Assembly: GCF_019711375.1 (NCBI RefSeq)
Contig: NZ_CP081295.1
Coordinates: 1,839,501-1,903,500, forward strand
Origin: Qipengyuania aurantiaca
Lineage (GTDB): Bacteria; Pseudomonadota; Alphaproteobacteria; Sphingomonadales; Sphingomonadaceae
Direction: 5' to 3'
DNA: 64,000 bases
The position numbers were made by a program, and so were the translations under genes. Shown piece after piece: positions 1 to 8,220 of this stretch (positions within the stretch are counted from its first letter, which is position 1; each line of letters begins with the position of its first letter). Below the pieces are notes generated by a model. That model was given only the letters and a program-made list of their open reading frames with translations. It was not told the origin of the DNA and searched no databases.

Positions 1-2208
1 GTGCCGGCAAACTTCGATCACGCAGGGATCACTGGCAATTGCTCAAGTTGCCACAATGGGACGACGGCGACGGGCAAGCCTGCCAACCACATCCCCTCGA
101 GCAATGTCTGCGAGGATTGTCACCGGACCACCGCCTGGGTCCCTGCGAGCTTCGACCACGAGGGCATCACTGGCAATTGCTCAAGTTGCCACAACGGGAC
201 GACTGCGACCGGCAAGCCGGCCAATCACATTCCTTCGAGCAACGTCTGCGAGGACTGCCACAGGACAACGGCCTGGGTCCCTGCGAGCTTCAGCCACGCG
301 GGCATTACGAACAATTGCTCGAGCTGTCACAACGGTACGACGGCGATGGGCAAGTCCCCCAGCCACCCGCCGACCAACAACACGTGCGAATCGTGCCACA
401 CCACCAATGACTGGTCGCAGGTCCGGTTCGATCACCGCGCAACCAGCGCCACCTGCTCGACCTGTCACAACGGCACGATCGCAGAGGGCAAGGGGCCGAC
501 CCATATCCAGACCACCGCACAGTGCGACAGTTGTCACACCACCAATGCATGGAGCCCGGCAAGATTCTCGCATGAAGGGATAACTGGCAACTGCTCCTCC
601 TGTCACAACGGCACCACGGCAACCGGCAAGCACGCCAACCATGTCAGCTCGACCAACGCCTGCGAGGATTGCCACACGACCAACGCGTGGAGCCCGGCGC
701 GCTTCGATCACAGCGCCGCAACCGGTTCCTGTTTCTCCTGCCACAATGGCACGACGGCGACGGGCAAGCATGCGAACCACATTGCCTCGTCCAACGCCTG
801 CGCCGATTGCCATACCACCAACGGCTGGACTCCTGCGCGCTTCGACCATTCAGGCGTGACCGGATCCTGCTTCAGTTGCCACAACGGGACGACGGCAACA
901 GGCAAGCACGCAACGCATGTCGCATCCGCCAACACCTGCGACGATTGCCATACGACCAATGCATGGGTCCCCGCGCGGTTCGATCACAGCGCGGTCACCG
1001 GCACCTGCTTCAGCTGCCACAACGGCACTACGGCAACCGGCAAGCACGCAACGCACGTCGCCTCGACGAATTCCTGCGCCGATTGCCACTCTACCAATGC
1101 GTGGGTTCCGGCCAATTTCGATCACAGCTCGGTCACCGGGACCTGTTTCAGTTGCCACAACGGCACGACGGCCACGGGCAAGCATGCCGCGCATATCGCG
1201 TCGAGCAATTCCTGTTCCGATTGCCATTCGACCAACGCCTGGACGCCTGCAAACTTTGATCACAGCTCGGTCACCGGGTCCTGCTTCAGTTGTCACAACG
1301 GCACGACGGCGACGGGCAAGCATCCGGCTCACGTTTCCTCGACCAACACCTGTGACGATTGCCACACGACCAATGCCTGGGTGCCGGCGCGCTTCGACCA
1401 CAGCGCGGCGACCGGGACCTGCTCGAGCTGCCACAATGGCACGACCGCTACCGGCAAGCACCCGGCGCACATCGCCTCGAGCAATTCCTGCGGCGACTGC
1501 CACACTACCAACGCGTGGACACCGGCCAATTTCAACCACGACAACATATCGGGGTCCTGTTCGTCCTGTCACAACGGCACGACCGCCACGGGCAAGCATG
1601 CGGCCCATCTCAACACCACGAACACCTGCGAAGACTGTCACCGCGTGACCAGCTGGGTTCCGGCGAACTTCAATCACGCGGCGGCCAACGGCACCTGCTC
1701 CAGCTGTCACAACGGCACGGCGGCGCCCGGCAAGACGCCGTCGCATCCCAACACCACCAACCAGTGCGATTTCTGCCATGTGACGAGCAGCTGGGCTGCG
1801 GTGCGCATGGACCATTCGCAGGCGCTCGGCACCTGTTCCAGCTGCCACAACAACACTCTGGCGACCGGCAAGCCGCCTTCGCATATCGCCACCACGGCGC
1901 AGTGCGATTCGTGTCACAGCACCAACGCCTGGACTCCGGCCAGCTTCAGCCACGATGGCGTGACGGGCAATTGCGTCAGCTGCCACAACGGGACGACCGC
2001 CACCGGCAAGCCCCCAACGCACCCGGGCACCACGAATGTCTGCGAAAATTGCCACCGGACGACCAACTGGACGACGATCAACATGTCGCATGGCGATGTC
2101 ACAGGTCGCTGCGATGCCTGTCACAACGGCACGATCGCCGAGGGCAAGCCAAACGATCATCCCAACACGTCCCAGGATTGCGGCGCCTGCCACGACACCC
2201 GGAACTGG
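1..2208 (+). repeat. 16 x ~138-bp in-frame coding tandem repeats
   Basis: The repeat unit is 138 bp and encodes 46 residues with two CxxCH motifs. Units 1 and 2 encode the same 27 residues over 61-141 and 199-279, yet 12 of those 27 codons differ, all synonymously. The duplication is therefore old and the protein sequence is under strong selection. Units 3, 4, 13, 14 and 16 are the most divergent. Confidence 0.9.
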
Positions 2209-2217
2209 GACGACTGA
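1..2217 (+). CDS. Multiheme c-type cytochrome made of tandem bis-haem repeats (5' partial)
   Basis: The visible 738 residues are 16 consecutive repeats of about 46 residues. Each repeat has the pattern F-[DNS]-H, then CxxCHNGT, then GKxxxH, then CxxCHxT, then W. This gives 32 CxxCH haem-attachment motifs. Besides the two CxxCH histidines, every repeat keeps two further histidines (in FDH and in GKxxxH), as expected if both haems are bis-His ligated. The reading frame is open from base 1 and begins mid-repeat, so the start codon and signal peptide lie outside the window and the real protein is longer. The product is presumably exported, because haem is attached in the periplasm. An outer-membrane barrel gene follows after 21 bases and ccmFGH lie further downstream. 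The electron-transfer role is inferred; the haem motifs are seen directly. I cannot name a specific family member. Confidence 0.9.
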   Translation: MPANFDHAGITGNCSSCHNGTTATGKPANHIPSSNVCEDCHRTTAWVPASFDHEGITGNCSSCHNGTTATGKPANHIPSSNVCEDCHRTTAWVPASFSHAGITNNCSSCHNGTTAMGKSPSHPPTNNTCESCHTTNDWSQVRFDHRATSATCSTCHNGTIAEGKGPTHIQTTAQCDSCHTTNAWSPARFSHEGITGNCSSCHNGTTATGKHANHVSSTNACEDCHTTNAWSPARFDHSAATGSCFSCHNGTTATGKHANHIASSNACADCHTTNGWTPARFDHSGVTGSCFSCHNGTTATGKHATHVASANTCDDCHTTNAWVPARFDHSAVTGTCFSCHNGTTATGKHATHVASTNSCADCHSTNAWVPANFDHSSVTGTCFSCHNGTTATGKHAAHIASSNSCSDCHSTNAWTPANFDHSSVTGSCFSCHNGTTATGKHPAHVSSTNTCDDCHTTNAWVPARFDHSAATGTCSSCHNGTTATGKHPAHIASSNSCGDCHTTNAWTPANFNHDNISGSCSSCHNGTTATGKHAAHLNTTNTCEDCHRVTSWVPANFNHAAANGTCSSCHNGTAAPGKTPSHPNTTNQCDFCHVTSSWAAVRMDHSQALGTCSSCHNNTLATGKPPSHIATTAQCDSCHSTNAWTPASFSHDGVTGNCVSCHNGTTATGKPPTHPGTTNVCENCHRTTNWTTINMSHGDVTGRCDACHNGTIAEGKPNDHPNTSQDCGACHDTRNWDD

Positions 2218-2238
2218 CCCGGTGAGCGGGAAGAGGAG

Positions 2239-5130
2239 ATGCGTTTGAACAAGCACGTCTGGCTGAAGGGTGTCGCTTCGATCGCGCTGGTTGCGGGTGC
2301 GACGGCGGGCCTGTCGGGCACCGCGCAGGCGCAGGCCGTCACCGACCAGACGCTGTCTGACCTCAGGATCGAGCGGGCGGGGACCTGCACCACGCTGACG
2401 GTCGAATTCAACATCCGCCTGCAGATCCTGAGTTATTATCCCAGCCGTCCGGGGCGCGAGCTGCATATCCGCGTGCGCCCGCTCGACCCATCGGCCAATC
2501 TCGCCGCGCGCGATGCGCTGCGCCCTCCCGGCAGCCTGCCCGAACTGCGCTCCATCGAATACGACGGCACCGATCCGGGCGGTCCGCTCGTCTCGCTCTA
2601 TTTCCAGCAGGACATGGAGTTCGAGGTCGAGGGCGGCCCCCGGCCGGATTCGCTCGTCATCAAGCTATTTAGGCCCGGCGAGGGGCGCCAGTGCGCGCTG
2701 GTCGAGGCACCCGCTCCTGCGCCCGTCATCGCAACGCCGACGCCCTCTCAACCCGCCGTCGTCGCGACCGAGCCCGAGATCCCGCCGGGCCGCTTCGTCG
2801 TCAACGCCATCTCGGCCCCCGGCGAGCTCGGCGAACTGACGCCAGAACAGCGCGCGGCGATCGACGACCGCGTCGCCTATGACAGCGCAGTCGACCGTGA
2901 GGGCGAGGAATGGCACCGGCTCCGGCTCGGCTTTTACGAGACCCGCGCGGAGGCAGAAGAGGCGGCGGCAAACTTCGCCGACCTCTTCCCCGGCGCCTTC
3001 GTGCTCGAAGTCACGCCCGAGGAACGCGAAGAGGCCATCGCCACCCGCCTGCCCATCGCTGCGCCGGTCCAGACGGCGGCGGGCGCGGCGCAAGCCGGCA
3101 TTCCGTCCGGCCTCTATATCGTCAACGCCATCTCCAGCCCCTCCGAACTGGGCGAGCTTACGCCTGAGCAGCAGGACGCGATTAGCGGGCGGGTCGCTTA
3201 CGACAGCGTGGTCGAGCGCGACGGGGAGGAGTGGCACCGCCTGCGCGTCGGTTTCTTCGAAACCAAGGAGCAGGCCGATGCCGTCTCGGCCCAGCTGGAG
3301 GAGGTCTTCCCGGCGGCCTGGACCCTGCGCATCACGCCGCAGGAACGCGCCGAGGGCATCGCCTCGCGCATGGACACGGGCGAGCTCATCGTCTCGCGCA
3401 CCCCGCGCCCCGCCATCGTGGCCAGTCCGGAGCAATCGGCCGAGGTCGATCGCCTGATCCTGGAAGCCGAAGCCGCCATTGCGCTGGGCAATAACGACCG
3501 CGCGATCCAGCTGCTCACCAACGCGCGGGGCCTGCCCGAGGCGCAGAGCACCCCGCGCGCGATCGAGCTTCTCGGCCTGACGCGCGAGCGCAAGCAGCAG
3601 GTGGCGCAGGCGCGCGCGGAATATGAGGAATATTTGCGCCGCTACCCGGAAGGCGAAGACGCCGAACGCGTGCGCCAGCGGCTTGCCGCGCTCTCTGGCC
3701 CGGTCCAGACCGCCGAGCTGCGCGAGGCCGAGGGCGGCAATCCCGCCGCATGGACCTGGGACGTGCGCGGCAGCTTCTCGCAATTCTACTATCGTGACCA
3801 GAGCCGGACGCGTTTCGTCGATGCCTCCGTGCCCGAAGAGGACCCCGACGAGGACGACCAGGTTAATCTCAACCAGCTCCTGACCTCGGCCGACATAGCG
3901 ATCATGGCGGGCAACGACCGCGAGCAATTCGAAGCGCGCGCTTCGGGCTCCTACGTCTGGAATTTCCGTTCGGGTGGGCGCGATCTGAAAGCGATCACCG
4001 CGCTTTATGTCGGCGCATCGGACGCCGAAACCGGCATCGCCTCGCGCTTCGGGCGCCAGACGCGCAATTCGGGCGGCGTCTTCGGCCGTTTCGACGGGAC
4101 CTGGGTTGGCTGGCAGGCGAGCGACAAGGTAAGGGTGAACGCGGTGGCGGGCTTTCCCGTCCTCACTTCGCGCCAGACCCGTATTTTGAAGGAACGCCAT
4201 TTCTACGGCGCCAGCATCGACTACGGCAGCCGCAGCGACACGGTGCAGGCAACGGCCTATTTCCTCAATCAGGAGGCGCAGGGCGGCTTCGTCGACCGGC
4301 GTTCGATCGGGGCCGAACTGAGGCTGCGCAAGGATCGCTTCAACGCGTTCGGCCTGCTGGATTACGACATTCATCACGAGGAAGTGAACCTCGCTCTGGC
4401 AACGCTCGCCTATACGGCGGAGGACGGCTCCAACCTCAGCATGACGGCGGATTATCGCCGCTCGCCGCTGCTTACGACCAGCAACGCGCTAATCGGTCAG
4501 ATCGGGGTGATCGACGCGCTGCCCTTCACCGACCTGCGCGACCTGCTGCGGTTCTATACCGAGGACGAGATCTACCGGATCGCGCGCGACCGCACGCTGG
4601 TGACCAAGTCGCTTACCACCGCCTATTCGCGGCCGATCACCGAGAAGCTGCAGGCGAATTTCGACTTCACGCTGACCGAAACCAGCGGTTCGCCGCTGAT
4701 CCCGGCGACCGACGGGACTCAGGAGATTCCTGCGCTCGCCAGCACCGGCACGGAGTATTATTTCGGCGCGCAGCTCGTCGGCACAGGCTTCCTTTGGGAC
4801 AACGACATTTACATCCTGTCGGGCCGCTATGCCGATACACAGCGCTCCAACAGCTACACGGTCGATTTCAACGCGCGCGTGCCGCTGACCGACAAGGTCC
4901 GCCTGACACCGCGACTGCGTTACGGGCGGCGCGAGGACCGGGTTTCGCAGACGACCTACGAGCAGTTCCAGCCCAGCCTGCGCGTCAACATCTATCCCTT
5001 CCGCCATGGCGAGATCGAGCTGGAGGCGGGGATGAACTTCGCCTCGCAGCGTATCCGCGAACCGATGGGTGTCTCGACATTCGACGAGACGGGGATAATA
5101 TTCACCGCAGGCTACCGGCTTGATTTCTGA
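2239..5130 (+). CDS. Outer-membrane beta-barrel protein with two SPOR-like repeats and TPR segment
   Basis: The protein has 963 residues. Residues 1-32 form a signal peptide ending in AQAQ. An N-terminal beta-rich domain runs to about 150. Two related SPOR-like repeats at about 184-270 and 291-380 both contain a VNAIS...ELGELTPEQ element and a [WH]HRLR[LV]GF motif. A TPR-like helical region covers about 398-490. From about 503 to the end there are alternating aromatic beta-strands closing with YRLDF, whose terminal Phe is typical of BAM-inserted barrels. The gene starts 21 bases after the multiheme gene, with a GAAGAGGAG ribosome-binding site, so the two are probably co-transcribed. A porin partner for the multiheme protein is inferred, by analogy with porin-cytochrome conduits; it is not a recognisable MtrB homologue. 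A peptidoglycan-contacting envelope protein is the alternative. Confidence 0.75.
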   Translation: MRLNKHVWLKGVASIALVAGATAGLSGTAQAQAVTDQTLSDLRIERAGTCTTLTVEFNIRLQILSYYPSRPGRELHIRVRPLDPSANLAARDALRPPGSLPELRSIEYDGTDPGGPLVSLYFQQDMEFEVEGGPRPDSLVIKLFRPGEGRQCALVEAPAPAPVIATPTPSQPAVVATEPEIPPGRFVVNAISAPGELGELTPEQRAAIDDRVAYDSAVDREGEEWHRLRLGFYETRAEAEEAAANFADLFPGAFVLEVTPEEREEAIATRLPIAAPVQTAAGAAQAGIPSGLYIVNAISSPSELGELTPEQQDAISGRVAYDSVVERDGEEWHRLRVGFFETKEQADAVSAQLEEVFPAAWTLRITPQERAEGIASRMDTGELIVSRTPRPAIVASPEQSAEVDRLILEAEAAIALGNNDRAIQLLTNARGLPEAQSTPRAIELLGLTRERKQQVAQARAEYEEYLRRYPEGEDAERVRQRLAALSGPVQTAELREAEGGNPAAWTWDVRGSFSQFYYRDQSRTRFVDASVPEEDPDEDDQVNLNQLLTSADIAIMAGNDREQFEARASGSYVWNFRSGGRDLKAITALYVGASDAETGIASRFGRQTRNSGGVFGRFDGTWVGWQASDKVRVNAVAGFPVLTSRQTRILKERHFYGASIDYGSRSDTVQATAYFLNQEAQGGFVDRRSIGAELRLRKDRFNAFGLLDYDIHHEEVNLALATLAYTAEDGSNLSMTADYRRSPLLTTSNALIGQIGVIDALPFTDLRDLLRFYTEDEIYRIARDRTLVTKSLTTAYSRPITEKLQANFDFTLTETSGSPLIPATDGTQEIPALASTGTEYYFGAQLVGTGFLWDNDIYILSGRYADTQRSNSYTVDFNARVPLTDKVRLTPRLRYGRREDRVSQTTYEQFQPSLRVNIYPFRHGEIELEAGMNFASQRIREPMGVSTFDETGIIFTAGYRLDF

Positions 5131-5178
5131 TCGCGCCGGGCCGGAACGGAAACGCACCGCATTGGGGAGGGGGTTTCT

Positions 5179-7119
5179 ATGATTGCCGAGGCCGGACTTG
5201 CCGCCCTGTGGCTGGCCGCCGCGCTGACAATCGCGCAGCTTGCGCTGGGCGTGCTCGGCCTGCGCCGTGCGGGAGAGGGGCTAGCCGAGGCCATCATCCC
5301 CGTCTCCGTGCTGCAGGCACTGCTGGTCACGTTCAGCTTCGTGTGTCTGGTGACGCTGTTCATGCGTTCGGACATGTCGGTGTTGCTGGTCGCCGCGAAC
5401 AGCCATTCGGCCAAGCCCATGATCTACAAATTCGCCGGGACATGGGGCAATCACGAGGGCTCCATGTTGCTGTGGGTGACGATCCTCAGCATCGCCGGCG
5501 CGACCATCGCGGCGTTCGAGCGCAAGCTGCGGACCGACACCAAGGTCGCGACCCTGGCCGCGCAGGCCGCCATCGCGCTCGGCTTTTACGGGTTCCTTCT
5601 GCTCTCCTCCAACCCCTTCGAGCGGATCGAGAACGTGATCGAAGGGGCGGGCCTCAACCCGCTGTTGCAGGACCCCGGCCTCGCCTTCCACCCGCCCACG
5701 CTTTACGCGGGCTATGTCGGCATGTCGGCGGCGTTCTCCTTCGCGGTGGGCGCGCTGGTTACCCGCGATGTCGGCCCGGAATTCGCCCGCGCGATGCGGC
5801 CGTGGATTCTCGCCTCGTGGATATTTCTCACCATCGGGATCGTGGCGGGGAGTTACTGGGCCTATTACACGCTGGGCTGGGGCGGCTGGTGGTTCTGGGA
5901 CCCGGTCGAGAACGCCTCGCTCATGCCCTGGCTGGCGACGACCGCGCTGCTGCATTCGGTCACCGTCCTCGCCACGCGCGACGGTTTGCGGGCGTGGACG
6001 ATCATGCTGGCCGTGCTCGCCTTTTCCATGTCGATGGTTGGCACCTTCCTCGTACGCTCGGGCATTCTCACCAGCGTCCATTCCTTCGCCGTCGATCCGG
6101 AGCGCGGGGTGTTCATTCTCGGCCTGCTGGTGTTCTACATTTGCGGCGCACTGGCGCTGTTCGCGCTGCGGATCGGGACCGTGCGCGAAGGCAGCCGGTT
6201 CGATCTCGTCAGCCGCGAATCCGCGCTGGTGATGAACAATCTCCTGCTCACCGTGATCCTCGTCGTGGTGCTGTGCGGCACGCTCTATCCGCTGGCGCTG
6301 GAGCTTGCGAATGGCGAAAAGATCTCGGTCGGCGCGCCCTACTTCAACGCGGTGGCGGGGCCGCTGGCGGTGATCCTCATGCTGATCCTTGCTGCAGGTC
6401 CGCTTCTGCGCTGGCGGACCGACAGCACGAAGAAGCTTGTCGACCGCATCGCGCTGGCGCTGGTCTCCGGGGCGGGGGCGGCCTTGCTGCTGGCGGTGTT
6501 CGCCGGAGACCTCGGGATACTGCCCTATCTCGGCCTCGTTGTGGCCGCGGTCGTCGGCGTGGCGAGCGTCGCGCCCTTGTGGAAGCGCAATTTGCGCCGC
6601 ACGCCGCTCTTCACCTGGGGCATGGTCATCGCCCACCTCGGCTGCGCGGTTTCAATCGTCGGCATGGCCAGCGAGAGCGCCTTCACTCAGGAAAACCTCG
6701 TTGCCATGGAGATCGGCGAGACGCAGCGCATCCACGATTTCGAGGTCACGCTGGAGGATGTGCGCGAGGCACCGGGACCCAATTACGCTGCGCTTGAAGC
6801 GGTAGCGATCGTGCGCCGCGAGGGCGAAGAGCCGCTCCGCATGGTCCCGCAGCTGCACCAGTTCTCCGACCCGGTGATGCAGACCAACCAGGCCGCTATC
6901 GAAACCTATTGGAATGGCCAGCTCTATATCGTGCTGGGCGATCGCTCGATCGGCAACCGCTTCCTGATGCGACTGTGGTGGAAACCCTTCGTCACCTTTA
7001 TCTGGCTGGGCGGGATCATGATCGCGCTGGGGGGCTTGCTCTCTCTTGTCGGGCGCGTGCGGCGCGACATCGTGAGCCGTAAACCGGCGGCTCCGGAATT
7101 GAAGGGAGCGCCGGCATGA
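5179..7119 (+). CDS. ccmF: Cytochrome c haem lyase subunit CcmF
   Basis: This 646-residue polytopic inner-membrane protein has the length and layout of CcmF. The tryptophan-rich WWD haem-handling motif (GWGGWWFWDPVENASLMPW) lies at about residues 233-251. Conserved histidines sit on either side, in NSHSAKP/NHEGS and LLHS. CcmF works with CcmH to attach haem from CcmE to apocytochromes in the periplasm. A strong purine-rich ribosome-binding site precedes ATG 5179. The end overlaps ccmG by four bases (ATGA). No ccmA, B, C, D or E gene is visible in the window. The preceding genes encode a haem-rich client and a barrel protein rather than CcmE. Confidence 0.95.
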   Translation: MIAEAGLAALWLAAALTIAQLALGVLGLRRAGEGLAEAIIPVSVLQALLVTFSFVCLVTLFMRSDMSVLLVAANSHSAKPMIYKFAGTWGNHEGSMLLWVTILSIAGATIAAFERKLRTDTKVATLAAQAAIALGFYGFLLLSSNPFERIENVIEGAGLNPLLQDPGLAFHPPTLYAGYVGMSAAFSFAVGALVTRDVGPEFARAMRPWILASWIFLTIGIVAGSYWAYYTLGWGGWWFWDPVENASLMPWLATTALLHSVTVLATRDGLRAWTIMLAVLAFSMSMVGTFLVRSGILTSVHSFAVDPERGVFILGLLVFYICGALALFALRIGTVREGSRFDLVSRESALVMNNLLLTVILVVVLCGTLYPLALELANGEKISVGAPYFNAVAGPLAVILMLILAAGPLLRWRTDSTKKLVDRIALALVSGAGAALLLAVFAGDLGILPYLGLVVAAVVGVASVAPLWKRNLRRTPLFTWGMVIAHLGCAVSIVGMASESAFTQENLVAMEIGETQRIHDFEVTLEDVREAPGPNYAALEAVAIVRREGEEPLRMVPQLHQFSDPVMQTNQAAIETYWNGQLYIVLGDRSIGNRFLMRLWWKPFVTFIWLGGIMIALGGLLSLVGRVRRDIVSRKPAAPELKGAPA

Positions 7120-7646
7120 TGCGCAAACCGCTCCTCTGGTTGCCCATGGTGCTCGGCCTCGGGCTGTTCGTGCTGTTCTACCTCGGGCTCGAAAATCCCG
7201 GCCAGCGGATCATCAATTCCAACGTCATCGGCCGGGAACTGCCCGAATTCAGCACGCAGGTCGCCGTGGAAGGCGTGGAGCCTGTCAGCAGCGAGAACCT
7301 GCGCGACGGCAAACCGCGGCTGGTCAATGTCTTCGCCAGCTGGTGCGCGCCCTGCATCCAGGAAATCCCGGTGCTGCTGCGGCTGCGCGCGCAGGGGATC
7401 GAGATCGACGGCATCGCGGTGCACGATCGGCCCGCCGACATTTCGCGCTTCCTCGCGGAGAACGGCAATCCCTACCGCCGGATCGGGCTCGACAACGAAG
7501 GCCGCAGCCAGCTGGAGATCGGCTCGTCGGGCGTGCCGGAAACCTTCGTGATCGATCGCGAGGGGCGGATCGTCTACCAGCACATCGGTATCGTGACCGA
7601 GCAGGACATTCCCGACATTCTCGCCCGGCTCGGGGAGACGGGATGA
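7116..7646 (+). CDS. ccmG: Thiol:disulfide interchange protein CcmG/DsbE
   Basis: The protein has 176 residues, with an N-terminal membrane anchor (about residues 8-26) and a thioredoxin fold. The active site is WCAPC, with cysteines at 77 and 80, and the cis-proline segment GVPETFVID follows. CcmG keeps apocytochrome CxxCH cysteines reduced before haem attachment. It overlaps ccmF by four bases upstream and ccmH by four bases downstream, so the three are translationally coupled. Confidence 0.94.
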   Translation: MMRKPLLWLPMVLGLGLFVLFYLGLENPGQRIINSNVIGRELPEFSTQVAVEGVEPVSSENLRDGKPRLVNVFASWCAPCIQEIPVLLRLRAQGIEIDGIAVHDRPADISRFLAENGNPYRRIGLDNEGRSQLEIGSSGVPETFVIDREGRIVYQHIGIVTEQDIPDILARLGETG

Positions 7647-8035
7647 TGCGGCAGGTGCTCCTTTCGATCTTTCTCCTGACAGCAGCCCCGCTGGCGGCGC
7701 AGGACTATGCGCATGAGGCTCTAGCCGATCCCGCACAGGAAGCCGCCGCGATCGAGCTGATGGACTCGCTGCGCTGCGTGGTGTGCCAGGGGCAGCCGAT
7801 CTCGGGGAGCAACGCCGACATCGCCGGCGATATGCGCCGCATCGTGCGCGAGCGGATCGCGGCGGGAGAAAGCCCAGAGCAAGTGCGCGAGTGGCTGATC
7901 ACCCGCTATGGCGATTTCGTGAGCTTCAAACCGGTGGTGAAACCGGCAACCTGGGGGCTGTGGCTGGTTCCGCTGGCGGCGCTGCTGCTCGGCCTTGTGC
8001 TGGTCTCGCGCCGCGTCCGGTTGAGGAGGAACTGA
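7643..8035 (+). CDS. ccmH: Cytochrome c maturation protein CcmH
   Basis: The protein has 130 residues. It has a signal peptide (about 1-19), the LRCVVCQG redox motif with Cys45 and Cys48, and a three-helix domain containing the family motif ITRYGDFV. One transmembrane helix follows at about 103-122. CcmH passes reductant to apocytochrome c and partners CcmF. ATG 7643 overlaps the ccmG stop as ATGA, which fixes the start. The next gene starts at the A of the ccmH stop codon. Confidence 0.94.
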   Translation: MMRQVLLSIFLLTAAPLAAQDYAHEALADPAQEAAAIELMDSLRCVVCQGQPISGSNADIAGDMRRIVRERIAAGESPEQVREWLITRYGDFVSFKPVVKPATWGLWLVPLAALLLGLVLVSRRVRLRRN

Positions 8036-8220
8036 TGGGCTGGCTCATTACCCTCGCGCTGACCGCGCTTTCCTTCGGCTTCCTCTATTTTAGCAAGCAA
8101 TGCTCGCGCCAGGCGCTGGAAATTTGCGCCGCGGCCCTGCTGATCGGGATCGCGGGGTACGCCTGGCAGGGATCGCCCGACATGGAAGGCAATCCGGTGA
8201 GCCGCGCCACTCCGCGCTGA
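8035..8220 (+). CDS. Short CcmI-like membrane protein lacking the TPR domain
   Basis: This 61-residue protein has two hydrophobic segments (about 2-18 and 27-46) and a GYAWQGSP sequence. It starts at ATG 8035, overlapping the ccmH stop (TGATG), exactly where ccmI normally follows ccmH. As I recall the family, CcmI-like proteins of related bacteria start with two such helices and then continue into a TPR domain that captures apocytochrome. Here the frame stops right after the helices, and the convergent Nudix gene ends at the next base. It is either a natural short form or a remnant of a deleted ccmI. Confidence 0.6.
   Translation: MGWLITLALTALSFGFLYFSKQCSRQALEICAAALLIGIAGYAWQGSPDMEGNPVSRATPR

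Noticed and set aside
1..2217. CRISPR-like array
   Set aside because: The 138-bp period is fully coding, in frame, without spacers of unrelated sequence, and the units diverge at synonymous sites.
850..2466. Long minus-strand open frame (538 codons) opposite the multiheme repeats
   Set aside because: It is a high-GC antisense shadow: the product is Arg/Gly/Val-rich and mirrors the repeat period, and the plus frame has clear CxxCH motifs.
2665..4377. Minus-strand open frame of 570 codons
   Set aside because: Antisense to the barrel protein, with no domain or signal; it is explained by GC-rich codon structure.
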